Assembly (NCBI RefSeq): GCF_030826625.1
Contig: NZ_JAPJNQ010000038.1
Coordinates: forward strand, 1-21,561
Direction: 5' to 3'
Length of the DNA: 21,561 bases
Source of the DNA: Corynebacterium sp.
Lineage (GTDB): Bacteria; Actinomycetota; Actinomycetes; Mycobacteriales; Mycobacteriaceae
The notes beneath the pieces are model-generated. The model did not search any database, had not been told where the DNA came from, and saw only the letters and a program-made list of their open reading frames with translations. Made by a program: the position numbers and the translations under genes. This document shows positions 1 to 6,353 of the stretch, one piece after another. Within the stretch, counting starts at the first letter, position 1; the number at the start of each line of letters is the position of its first letter.

Positions 1-535
1 CAGCACGAGAGCAAATCAGTTCAATATTGTGCGGGTTTAAAATCCCTAGGCCAGTGCCGATCGGTGAGCCCAATGGCATGACGGCAGCAGCACCAGCATC
101 CTCGAGTTTGCGGGCGACGACCGGATCGTCGGAGGTATAAGCCAGGACGGTGAAACCTTCGTCGACAAGCAGCTCGCAGGCATCTAAAGTTTCGGTGACA
201 TCGGGCAACAAGGTGTGTTCGTCGGCGATGACCTCTAGTTTCACCCAGTTGGTGTGCAAAGCCTCGCGGGCTAGCTTTGCCGTAATCACCGCATCACGGG
301 CGGTGCGGCAGCCTGCGGTATTCGGTAGTGGATCAATGCCCAGGCGTTGCATTAACTCGAAAACCGACTCGCCGCCGCCAGTTGCGCCCGTGGAAGCAGA
401 ATAACGGCGCATCGCTACAGTTGTGAGCTCGGTGCCGGAAGCAACTAGGGCTTTTTCCAGCATCTCCTGCGACGAAGAGCCGCCGGTGCCCATGATCAGG
501 CGGGAGTTATACGAGCGATCAGCAATCGTGAGCAT
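1..535 (-). CDS. thiG: Thiazole synthase ThiG (3' end outside the window)
   Basis: ThiG condenses 1-deoxyxylulose 5-phosphate, dehydroglycine and sulfur carried by ThiS thiocarboxylate into the thiazole phosphate of thiamine, in the cytosol. I translated the minus strand by hand from the ATG at 535-533. The protein opens MLTIADRSYNSRLIMGTGG and carries the family segments PNTAGCRTA, WVKLEVI (its lysine is the expected Schiff-base residue), LLPD, VLAYTSDDP and MPLGSPIGTGLGI. About 178 residues are visible of the roughly 260 usual for the family. The start lies 7 nt after the thiS stop, and its Shine-Dalgarno GGGAGG is inside the last codons of thiS, so translation is probably coupled. It is the third gene of a thiE-thiO/thiS/thiG operon. 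I see no frameshift in the visible part. Confidence 0.95.
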   Translation of the reverse strand, partial: MLTIADRSYNSRLIMGTGGSSSQEMLEKALVASGTELTTVAMRRYSASTGATGGGESVFELMQRLGIDPLPNTAGCRTARDAVITAKLAREALHTNWVKLEVIADEHTLLPDVTETLDACELLVDEGFTVLAYTSDDPVVARKLEDAGAAAVMPLGSPIGTGLGILNPHNIELICSRA

Positions 536-542
536 AACAGAA

Positions 543-785
543 TTAGCCTCCCTGGCGTGCGTTTAAGATGTCGATGGTTTCGCCGTCACGCAATGCGCGG
601 CACCACTGCGAAGCCGGCACGACCTCGCCATCGATAGCGACCGCAATACCGGCGGTGACATCCTTGCCGGTGATTTCTTTGACCAGTGTGCAGACATCAT
701 GCGCGCTTGTGGTGTGCTCATCGCCGTTGACTGTGACAGTGACTGGGGTAGTGGACTCGGTATCGGCACAAGAGTGTTCGCTCAT
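543..785 (-). CDS. thiS: Sulfur carrier protein ThiS
   Basis: ThiS is the ubiquitin-fold sulfur carrier whose C-terminal glycine is adenylated and thiocarboxylated before giving sulfur to ThiG. The 80-residue product ends in the required Gly-Gly (ARQGG) and has the ThiS-like stretches VTVNGDEHT and VAIDGEVVPASQW. It is about 14 residues longer than a typical ThiS because of a polar N-terminal extension (MSEHSCADTESTTP). The ATG at 785 is supported by AAAGGA about 6 nt upstream. It sits 35 nt after the ThiE-ThiO stop and 7 nt before thiG. The codons for the terminal glycines also form the thiG ribosome binding site. Confidence 0.95.
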   Translation of the reverse strand: MSEHSCADTESTTPVTVTVNGDEHTTSAHDVCTLVKEITGKDVTAGIAVAIDGEVVPASQWCRALRDGETIDILNARQGG

Positions 786-820
786 CGTAGATCCTTTCTT
801 CGACTGTTGTCTTTGTTCAG

Positions 821-2728
821 CTAGCGGGCATCGCGCAGCGGGGAGCAGGCACTGATATCTGCACTGAGCTTTTCAGTGGTTGTGCCTGCAATCAGTTCGC
901 GCGTGATGCGCGCAGCGAGCGCGGACAACAGAATTCCATGCCGGAAATAGCCGGTTGATACGACCAGATTAGCATTCACCCGACCCAGATAAGGCAGGTC
1001 ATTGGGGGTTCCAGGGCGCGCTCCTGTGGTGGCTTCGAGAAATTCACATTCTTCGATGCCCGGCACGATGCGGATGGCATCACGCAGCAAATCATAAACA
1101 GACGCCGCTGGTGGTCCAGAGCGGTGGTCTTCCCGGCTGGTCGCCCCGACGGTGATGCGCCCGTCGTCACGCGGGATGATGTAGATCGGGCGGTCTTCCA
1201 CAAAACCACGAATCACGCGATTGCACAATGGCCGCAAATGTTCCGGGCAACGCAATTGCAACACTTCGCCATAGACCGGACGTAACTGGAACGGGCGGGA
1301 AGGCTGGGAAAGTGAATCCTGGGAAAGCCCGGCGCCGTCGTGCTTGTCGACGAATGCCGCCTCCAACACGCCGTCGATGTCGTTAGCACCCAAGCCGTTG
1401 GCGAGCACCACCTGTGTACCCGGATAGCAGCCGGTTGTGGTGTATACAGTGCCCTTCGTGATGCGCGTTGCTTTCTCACGAATGATCTCTGCACCCAGAT
1501 AATCTAGAGCGTCCAGTGCCGCACGGGCAGTCAAACGCGGAAACACCTGGTGATCGCCGGGGATATCCACAGCTGCTGCCACCGCCGGCGATAACGCTGG
1601 TTCTTCGCGACGCGCCTGGCGAACCGTAAGCTTGGAAACTTCCATGCCGTGCGCGTTTTGATAGTCCATTAGTTCTGCCAAATGCTGCGAATCCGCACGA
1701 TCCGCGGCGACAACCAGCGTGCCGTCGGTGCGATAACCGGTATCAAGCTCTGTGTGCGCAGCCAGAACCTGCATTAGCTCGGGGTACCACTGCCCAGATT
1801 TTTGCATCAACGGAAACAGTGGATCTTGCTGGTATACAACTTCGGCAGCTGGCGCCAGCATTCCGCCAGCGTGATGGGTTGCCCCGGATGCAGGCGCTGG
1901 GTCGATTATGCGCACGCTGTAGCCATGGTGGGCAAGTTCCACCGCGGTTGCAAGCCCGACGAGGCCTGCGCCGATGATGTTGACGTCCACTGAGCGCGGG
2001 GAGGTTGGGCGCTCACTTTCCTGCGCGCCGTGCAAGTCAGCGTGACCAGCATCCACGTTCTTAACCACCGTAGCGACGTAATCAGTAGGGGAAGTGGCAT
2101 GCATTATTCCGCGCACGATAGCTACCCCCGCCACACCGGTTGCTGCCAATGCCTGCGCATCGTCGACGGTGACATCACCAATCGCAACCACCGGCACCTG
2201 ACTCGCAGCCACAATCGGTGGATAACCGTCGAGCCCTAGCGGGGTGCGGCCAGAGTCTTTCGTCGGGGTTGCCCGAAACGGCCCACAGCCGATGTAATCC
2301 AACTCAGCAGCATAAGCGTTGGCGGCACGGGCAAGTTCGACGGTGCCCGTCGTCAAGCCGATGATCGCGCCGGGTCCCAGTAGCGCGCGGACCTCATCGA
2401 CATCCATGTCGTCTTGTCCCACATGCACGCCTGCTACCGGGTAACCATCGGATTTGAGCTGGCCGACGAGTTCCACGGCATCGTCAACCACGACGGCACA
2501 GTGAGGGTTTTCGTCCTGTACTGCCACCGAAAGCGCTGCGGTTAGCTTGTAAAGCGCAGCATCACTGATGGGCTTGGAGCGCACCTGGATAATGCCAGCG
2601 CCACCACGGGCCGCGGCAACTGCGCGTTCGATGATCTCGTCGTGGGTGCCACTGCCGGTGACAAAATAGCACCGCAGGTCGAGATTGTTGCGAGCGCTGG
2701 TGCTGAGTTCGGGGAAAGGCACGGGCAT
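821..2728 (-). CDS. thiE-thiO: ThiE-ThiO fusion: thiamine phosphate synthase joined to glycine oxidase
   Basis: One uninterrupted 635-residue frame covers two thiamine enzymes. Residues about 15-225 are a TIM-barrel ThiE, which joins HMP-diphosphate to thiazole phosphate. Visible segments are IIQVRSK (46-52), VVDDAVELV (80-88), GVHVGQDD (100-107), DYIGCGPFRATPTK (144-157) and VAIGD (181-185). The usual S-x-H loop reads GLTTGT (124-129), so it is diverged. After a roughly 20-residue polar linker, residues about 247-615 are an FAD-dependent ThiO/DadA-like amine oxidase. It has GAGLVG (253-258), RPVYGEVLQLR (483-493), YIIPRDDGRITVGAT (516-530) and STGYFRHG (591-598). ThiO would make the dehydroglycine used by ThiG. 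The ATG at 2728 has only a weak Shine-Dalgarno. I recall separate thiE and thiO genes in C. glutamicum; calling the fusion functional in both halves is inference. Confidence 0.9.
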   Translation of the reverse strand: MPVPFPELSTSARNNLDLRCYFVTGSGTHDEIIERAVAAARGGAGIIQVRSKPISDAALYKLTAALSVAVQDENPHCAVVVDDAVELVGQLKSDGYPVAGVHVGQDDMDVDEVRALLGPGAIIGLTTGTVELARAANAYAAELDYIGCGPFRATPTKDSGRTPLGLDGYPPIVAASQVPVVAIGDVTVDDAQALAATGVAGVAIVRGIMHATSPTDYVATVVKNVDAGHADLHGAQESERPTSPRSVDVNIIGAGLVGLATAVELAHHGYSVRIIDPAPASGATHHAGGMLAPAAEVVYQQDPLFPLMQKSGQWYPELMQVLAAHTELDTGYRTDGTLVVAADRADSQHLAELMDYQNAHGMEVSKLTVRQARREEPALSPAVAAAVDIPGDHQVFPRLTARAALDALDYLGAEIIREKATRITKGTVYTTTGCYPGTQVVLANGLGANDIDGVLEAAFVDKHDGAGLSQDSLSQPSRPFQLRPVYGEVLQLRCPEHLRPLCNRVIRGFVEDRPIYIIPRDDGRITVGATSREDHRSGPPAASVYDLLRDAIRIVPGIEECEFLEATTGARPGTPNDLPYLGRVNANLVVSTGYFRHGILLSALAARITRELIAGTTTEKLSADISACSPLRDAR

Positions 2729-2902
2729 GAAACCACCACTTCAATCGCTATCGCAGGGTCGCGAAATTTGAAAACTGCATAACTATTGTGCCAGACTAGA
2801 GCGGTTGATTGTTATGGATACGAACCGGTCACACCATAAGCTGCCCATCCTGGGGGCTGTGGTTGCCAGGCTCCTCTTTCCCAACGTATTAAGGACACTG
2901 CT
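2729..2902. promoter_or_regulatory. Divergent spacer between thiE-thiO and rplS
   Basis: This 174-bp spacer must hold the promoters of both the thiamine operon (leftward) and rplS (rightward). On the rplS side the transcript could fold into a small hairpin, CCCA (2844-2847) with TGGG (2851-2854), inside a longer imperfect pairing of AACC (2823-2826) with GGTT (2861-2864). The rplS Shine-Dalgarno AAGGA is at about 2891-2895. I could not assign a confident -35/-10 pair on either strand. I found no TPP riboswitch core, such as a CTGAGA element, in the leader of the thiamine genes. Confidence 0.4.
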
Positions 2903-3247
2903 ATGAACAACATTCTTGACAAAGTCGATGCGGCTCAGCTGCGCGACGACATCCCAGAATTCCGTGCCGGTGACACCCTTGACGTAGACGTCAAGGTCAT
3001 CGAGGGCTCCACTCAGCGTACCCAGCTGTTCTCCGGCGTCTGCATTCGTCGCCAGGGTTCCGGCATCCGTGAGACTTTCACCGTGCGTAAGGTCTCCTTC
3101 GGTATCGGTATTGAGCGTACTTTCCCGGTTCACTCGCCAAACATCGACTCGATCAAGGTGACTCGCCGCGGTAAGGTCCGTCGTGCGAAGCTGTACTACC
3201 TGCGCAACCTGCGCGGCAAGAAGGCTCGTATCAAGGAAAAGCGCTAA
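2903..3247 (+). CDS. rplS: 50S ribosomal protein L19
   Basis: L19 is a large-subunit protein at the 30S-50S interface. The 114-residue product matches the family in length and in the segments IPEFRAGDTLDVDVKV, SGIRETFTVRKVSFGIGIER and PVHSPNIDSIKV. It ends in the basic tail RGKVRRAKLYYLRNLRGK. The ATG at 2903 follows AAGGA with about 7 nt spacing. Codon use is strongly biased, as expected for a highly expressed gene. The gene appears monocistronic: a strong terminator follows 24 nt after the stop codon. Confidence 0.98.
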   Translation: MNNILDKVDAAQLRDDIPEFRAGDTLDVDVKVIEGSTQRTQLFSGVCIRRQGSGIRETFTVRKVSFGIGIERTFPVHSPNIDSIKVTRRGKVRRAKLYYLRNLRGKKARIKEKR

Positions 3248-3270
3248 GTTTTTCGCAGATGTTGCATTCA

Positions 3271-3299
3271 CCCAGGCTGGGTTACCAGCCTGGGTTTTT
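3271..3299 (+). terminator. Intrinsic terminator after rplS
   Basis: A perfect 10-bp stem, CCCAGGCTGG (3271-3280) with CCAGCCTGGG (3285-3294), closes the loop GTTA and is followed directly by TTTTT. It separates rplS from the lepB cluster. Confidence 0.93.
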
Positions 3300-3343
3300 G
3301 TGTGCCGCAGCCTTCGCATAACTCTCGCATCATCCCGGTGGTG

Positions 3344-3374
3344 TTCTTAAGCTTGCTCATTCTTAAGCTTGCTC
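3344..3374. repeat. 15-bp direct repeat upstream of lepB1
   Basis: The sequence TTCTTAAGCTTGCTC occurs at 3344-3358 and again, without mismatch, at 3360-3374, giving a 16-bp period. It lies between the rplS terminator and the start of the first lepB, where that gene's promoter should be. Each copy contains CTTAAG and AAGCTT. It could be a pair of protein-binding sites or a simple slippage duplication. Confidence 0.8.
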
Positions 3375-3420
3375 CTTTGCTATCTGCTGTCTTTTTCTAC
3401 CCGCTGCTAAGGTGTAATCC

Positions 3421-4281
3421 GTGACTAACGAAGAAAACGGGCTGGGACGCAATCTCGACGACCATAACCGCGCTGTTCACCAAACTAATGCTGCTAACCA
3501 GGGCGATACCTCTGAGCAGCAAGTCGGTGAACTTGCCTCGGTCGAGCGCGACTCAGCCGAGCAGACGCCTGCCGATGAGAAGCCGCGTATGCCAGCCTGG
3601 CTCGAGACGGTGCTTACTGTCTTGGTGGTTTTGGTCGTGGTTGGTGTATTCCAGAATTTCGTTGGTCGGCAATACGTGATCCCGTCGGCGTCGATGGAGC
3701 CGACTCTGCACGGCTGCCCGGAGTGCACGGATGATCGCATTTTCGTCCAAAAGCTCAGCTATTATTTTTCTGATCCTCAGCCCGGTGATGTTGTCGTTTT
3801 TGAGGGCACACCGTCGTGGGATGGGATGTATCAATCGCCACGTTCTGATAATGCCGCGATAGCGCGCGTGCAAGATGCGTTGTCGCTGGTTGGTCTGGCA
3901 GCCCCGGACGAAAACACTCTGGTAAAACGCGTCATTGCTACCGGTGGACAGACCGTGTCTTGTCAGGCAGGCGATCAAGCCGTGATGGTGGACGGTAAAC
4001 CGATCGATCAGTCCTATATTCAAACTCCGCCACAATATCCGGTTGATGAGAGCATCGGCTCTACGGCCTGTGGCGGCCCATATTTCGGACCGATTGAGGT
4101 TCCCGAAGATTCTTATTTCGTGATGGGCGATAACCGCACCAATTCCGCCGATTCACGCGCGCATACTTTCGATGACTATCAGGGCACCATCCCTGGAGAA
4201 AACATTCGCGGCAAGGCGCAATTTATTTTCTTCCCGTTCAACCGCTTTGGCGGTATCGATGACCCGGACATCCAGCAGTAA
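3421..4281 (+). CDS. lepB: Type I signal peptidase, first copy
   Basis: Signal peptidase I cleaves signal peptides from exported proteins at the outer face of the membrane by a Ser-Lys mechanism. The 286-residue product has a polar cytoplasmic N-terminus of about 58 residues and one membrane segment (about 60-80, LETVLTVLVVLVVVGVFQNF). The catalytic serine is in IPSASMEPT (S91) and the catalytic lysine in LVKRVIA (K169). The C-terminal boxes are VMGDNRTNSADSR (234-246) and IRGKAQFIFFP (262-272). Cysteines 99, 102, 181 and 217 lie in the extracytoplasmic part and recur in the second copy, so disulfides are possible. The GTG at 3421 has AAGG 8 nt upstream. It is the first gene of a lepB-lepB-rnhB run with overlapping ends. 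Confidence 0.95.
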   Translation: MTNEENGLGRNLDDHNRAVHQTNAANQGDTSEQQVGELASVERDSAEQTPADEKPRMPAWLETVLTVLVVLVVVGVFQNFVGRQYVIPSASMEPTLHGCPECTDDRIFVQKLSYYFSDPQPGDVVVFEGTPSWDGMYQSPRSDNAAIARVQDALSLVGLAAPDENTLVKRVIATGGQTVSCQAGDQAVMVDGKPIDQSYIQTPPQYPVDESIGSTACGGPYFGPIEVPEDSYFVMGDNRTNSADSRAHTFDDYQGTIPGENIRGKAQFIFFPFNRFGGIDDPDIQQ

Positions 4282-4984
4282 TTTTGGTTTGTGGCGGTGG
4301 TGGGTCATAGTTGCCACCGCCGTCGTGACGTTCGCCTTGCTCGCCGCAATTCAGGCTTTCGTGGGGCGGGTGTATGTGGTTCCGTCGAGCTCGATGGAAC
4401 CGACATTGCAGGGCTGCACAGATTGCGGGACTGCTAACGACCGGATTGTCGTCGACAAGCTTGCGTACCGCTTTGGTTCACCGCAGCCGGGAGACGTCGC
4501 GGTCTTTGATGGCACGGCCGCGTGGCAGGCGGGGTTTTCGTCGCCACGTAGCGATAATCGTTTTCTCCGCGGCCTGCAGAATCTCGGTTCTTTGATTGGG
4601 GTGGTCGCCCCGGATGCGAATAGTTTCGTCAAACGCGTGATTGCCACCGAAGGCCAGACGGTTCAATGTCTACCGGGTGATCCAGGGGTGCTTGTCGACG
4701 GTGTGGCGCTGCATGAGCCCTATGTTGCACAGCCTGCTCACCGGATCGATATTGACCAGCGCGGCGGTTCTATTGCCTGCGGCGGCGATTTTTTCGGCCC
4801 CGTACAGGTGCCGGGCGGGCATGTCTGGGTGATGGGGGATAATCGCATGAATTCGCTGGATTCGCGGGCCTACGTGGGTGATCCCTACCAAGGCACGGTG
4901 CCGGTGGACAATGTGGTTGGCAAAGTCCGCGGCATTTTGCTGCCTGTTGATCGCTTCGGTGGGCTGGAGAATGCGCGTGGTTAA
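4259..4984 (+). CDS. lepB2: Type I signal peptidase, second tandem copy
   Basis: This is a 241-residue paralogue of the preceding protein. It has a short N-terminus, one membrane segment (about 14-35), the catalytic serine in VPSSSMEPT (S45), the catalytic lysine in FVKRVIA (K125), and VMGDNRMNSLDSR (191-203). Cysteines 53, 56, 137 and 174 align with those of copy 1. Both active sites look intact. It lacks the long polar N-terminal extension of copy 1. I chose the ATG at 4259, which overlaps the end of lepB1 by 23 nt and has a weak GGCGG upstream. An ATG at 4172 would add a tail unlike the family, and TTG at 4289 is a shorter option. It overlaps rnhB at its 3' end. Confidence 0.93.
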   Translation: MTRTSSSNFGLWRWWVIVATAVVTFALLAAIQAFVGRVYVVPSSSMEPTLQGCTDCGTANDRIVVDKLAYRFGSPQPGDVAVFDGTAAWQAGFSSPRSDNRFLRGLQNLGSLIGVVAPDANSFVKRVIATEGQTVQCLPGDPGVLVDGVALHEPYVAQPAHRIDIDQRGGSIACGGDFFGPVQVPGGHVWVMGDNRMNSLDSRAYVGDPYQGTVPVDNVVGKVRGILLPVDRFGGLENARG

Positions 4985-5648
4985 GGCGGGATTCGCGCCC
5001 GCCGGGGGTGCTTCAAGTTGGATGGAACAGCAGTTAGCAGCACACGGTTTTGGGCGGATTGCGGGTGTCGATGAGGCCGGGCGTGGCGCGTGTTGCGGGC
5101 CAGTGACCATTGCTGCTTGTGTTTTGCCGAATGAACCCATTCCGGATCTTGCAGCGCTGACAGATTCGAAAAAATTAAGCCCGGCGCGACGGGAAATACT
5201 GTTTGACGTCATCGTCGACCAAGCATGGGACTTCAGTGTGGTGCATGTGCCGGCGAGTGAGATTGATGCCAGGGGGATTCAACATGCCAACTTGTCGGGT
5301 ATGCGGCGCGCAGTTGCAGGTCTTGCCCAGCCGGCGTCGTATGTGTTGAGTGATGCGATGAAGATCCCTGGGTTGAATACCCCACAGTTGCCGATTATTG
5401 GTGGTGATGCTGCGGCTCGCTGTATTTCCGCTGCGAGTGTGCTTGCGAAAGTGAGTCGGGATCGGGTTTTGGAAGAACTTGATGCGATCTATCCGGGCTA
5501 TGGATTAGCCGGGCACAAAGGCTATGGCACGCAGGCTCACCGTGCAGCGTTGGAACAACTTGGTGCTAGTCCACAGCATCGTCGAAGCTACGCGAACGTG
5601 GCTGCAGCCCATGACCTGTGGCTGCAGCGTCGGCAAGAATCTCGTTGA
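4971..5648 (+). CDS. rnhB: Ribonuclease HII
   Basis: RNase HII cuts RNA in RNA-DNA hybrids and starts removal of single ribonucleotides from DNA. The 225-residue product has GVDEAGRG (D34, E35), the aspartate in VLSDAMKIPG (D128) and IGGDAAARCISAASVLAKVSRD (D146), giving the complete acidic catalytic set. GHKGYGTQAH follows at 181-190. The ATG at 4971 overlaps the lepB2 stop by 14 nt. A GTG at 4977 is equally possible because GGAG at 4966-4969 is better spaced for it, and an ATG at 5022 cannot be excluded. Co-translation with the signal peptidases is positional rather than functional. Confidence 0.95.
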   Translation: MRVVKAGFAPAGGASSWMEQQLAAHGFGRIAGVDEAGRGACCGPVTIAACVLPNEPIPDLAALTDSKKLSPARREILFDVIVDQAWDFSVVHVPASEIDARGIQHANLSGMRRAVAGLAQPASYVLSDAMKIPGLNTPQLPIIGGDAAARCISAASVLAKVSRDRVLEELDAIYPGYGLAGHKGYGTQAHRAALEQLGASPQHRRSYANVAAAHDLWLQRRQESR

Positions 5649-5657
5649 TTCGGTTTT

Positions 5658-5677
5658 CTCGGTGCGCCAGCGCCGAG
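5658..5677. other. Hairpin between rnhB and the DUF2469 gene
   Basis: CTCGGTGC (5658-5665) pairs with GCGCCGAG (5670-5677), an 8-bp stem with one T-G wobble and the loop GCCA, starting 10 nt after the rnhB stop. No T-run follows on either strand, so I do not call it an intrinsic terminator. It may protect the 3' end of the upstream message. Confidence 0.5.
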
Positions 5678-5694
5678 GGGCGAGCGAGCGCGGT

Positions 5695-5700
5695 TAGACT
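5695..5700 (+). promoter_or_regulatory. Possible -10 element for the DUF2469 gene
   Basis: TAGACT followed by GG fits the corynebacterial TANANT -10 pattern and lies 71 nt upstream of the start codon. No convincing -35 is visible. The same TAGACT hexamer appears ahead of ispG. Confidence 0.35.
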
Positions 5701-5770
5701 GGTCTGCGAATTTGTTTGCAAAATCGGATGGCACCGTTGTGCCTGAATTTGCTTGAAGGAGTAATCGCAG

Positions 5771-6082
5771 ATGAGCGCAGAAGAACTGGACAACTACGAA
5801 GCTGAGGTTGAGCTGTCCCTGTACCGCGAGTACCGCGATGTCGTTAGCCAGTTTTCCTATGTCATCGAAACCGAGCGACGTTTTTATCTAGCGAATGCCG
5901 TTGAGCTTATTCCACATACCTCAGGCGGCGGTGATGTGTACTACGAAGTGCGCATGTCCGATGCTTGGGTCTGGGATATGTATCGTGCAGCCCGCTTCGT
6001 GCGCTATGTCCGCGTGATCACGTACAAGGATGTCAACATCGAAGAGCTGGACAAACCAGACATGATCATGCCTGATTCCTAA
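5771..6082 (+). CDS. DUF2469 family protein of unknown function
   Basis: The 103-residue acidic protein (MSAEELDNYEAEVELSLYRE onward) matches the actinobacterial DUF2469 family, which I recall as short, highly conserved and commonly next to rnhB. It is rich in aromatic residues (YREYRDVVSQFSYVIETERRF, then VYYEVRMSDAWVWDMYRAAR), has no signal peptide and no membrane segment, and should be cytosolic. The ATG at 5771 has AAGGAG at 5756-5761. A separate promoter may precede it. Its biochemical role is not known to me and cannot be read from the sequence. Confidence 0.9.
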   Translation: MSAEELDNYEAEVELSLYREYRDVVSQFSYVIETERRFYLANAVELIPHTSGGGDVYYEVRMSDAWVWDMYRAARFVRYVRVITYKDVNIEELDKPDMIMPDS

Positions 6083-6167
6083 TTAATGCCTCAGTAAGCC
6101 CATTGCTGGCAGCATCCGCATATGCGTTGGTGTAATCGTTGGTCAGTTGTGGTTGCTGTTGGAATTC

Positions 6168-6180
6168 TTTTTTTTGGGGG
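6168..6180. other. Homopolymer tract T8G5 in the spacer
   Basis: Eight T residues (6168-6175) are followed by five G residues (6176-6180) and then TGGGGAGG, in the noncoding stretch upstream of yraN. No stem precedes the T-run, so it is not a terminator. It is a possible slippage site without coding effect. Confidence 0.5.
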
Positions 6181-6219
6181 TGGGGAGGCGAGGCGCTGTC
6201 AAATTGTCTTCATCCGAGT

Positions 6220-6243
6220 TGTGGATAACTCGAGTTATCCACA
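6220..6243. promoter_or_regulatory. Inverted pair of consensus DnaA boxes upstream of yraN
   Basis: The sequence is a 24-bp perfect palindrome: TGTGGATAACTC followed by its exact reverse complement. The left arm starts with TGTGGATAA (6220-6228) and the right arm ends with TTATCCACA (6235-6243). That is the consensus DnaA box on each strand, separated by CTCGAG. It lies 111 nt before the yraN start, in a 271-bp spacer after the DUF2469 gene. No dnaA or dnaN gene is nearby, so it is unlikely to be the replication origin. DnaA binding and regulation of the downstream genes are inference. Confidence 0.7.
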
Positions 6244-6353
6244 GAAACAATCGGTGACAGCGGTTGTGCGGTTGTTTAGGCATGCTTGTCGACGAAAACT
6301 AGCGGTATCTGGAAAAGTTTCAGATTTTCAACCGGAGTTTTGGGGGAATAGAC

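Noticed and set aside
150..404. An 84-codon plus-strand frame at the left edge
   Set aside because: It lies opposite thiG, whose minus-strand translation matches the family throughout.
2729..2900. A TPP riboswitch ahead of the thiamine operon
   Set aside because: I looked for the CTGAGA and the ACC-CTGA-type cores on the minus strand and did not find them. A covariance-model search would settle it.
2783..3319. A 178-codon minus-strand frame opposite rplS
   Set aside because: It spans the whole rplS gene and its terminator. It is an artefact of rplS codon bias.
6168..6180. A terminator for the DUF2469 gene at the T8 tract
   Set aside because: No stable stem precedes the T-run.
6220..6243. 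A chromosomal replication origin
   Set aside because: Only two boxes, no dnaA/dnaN/gyrB neighbourhood and no AT-rich unwinding element next to the palindrome.
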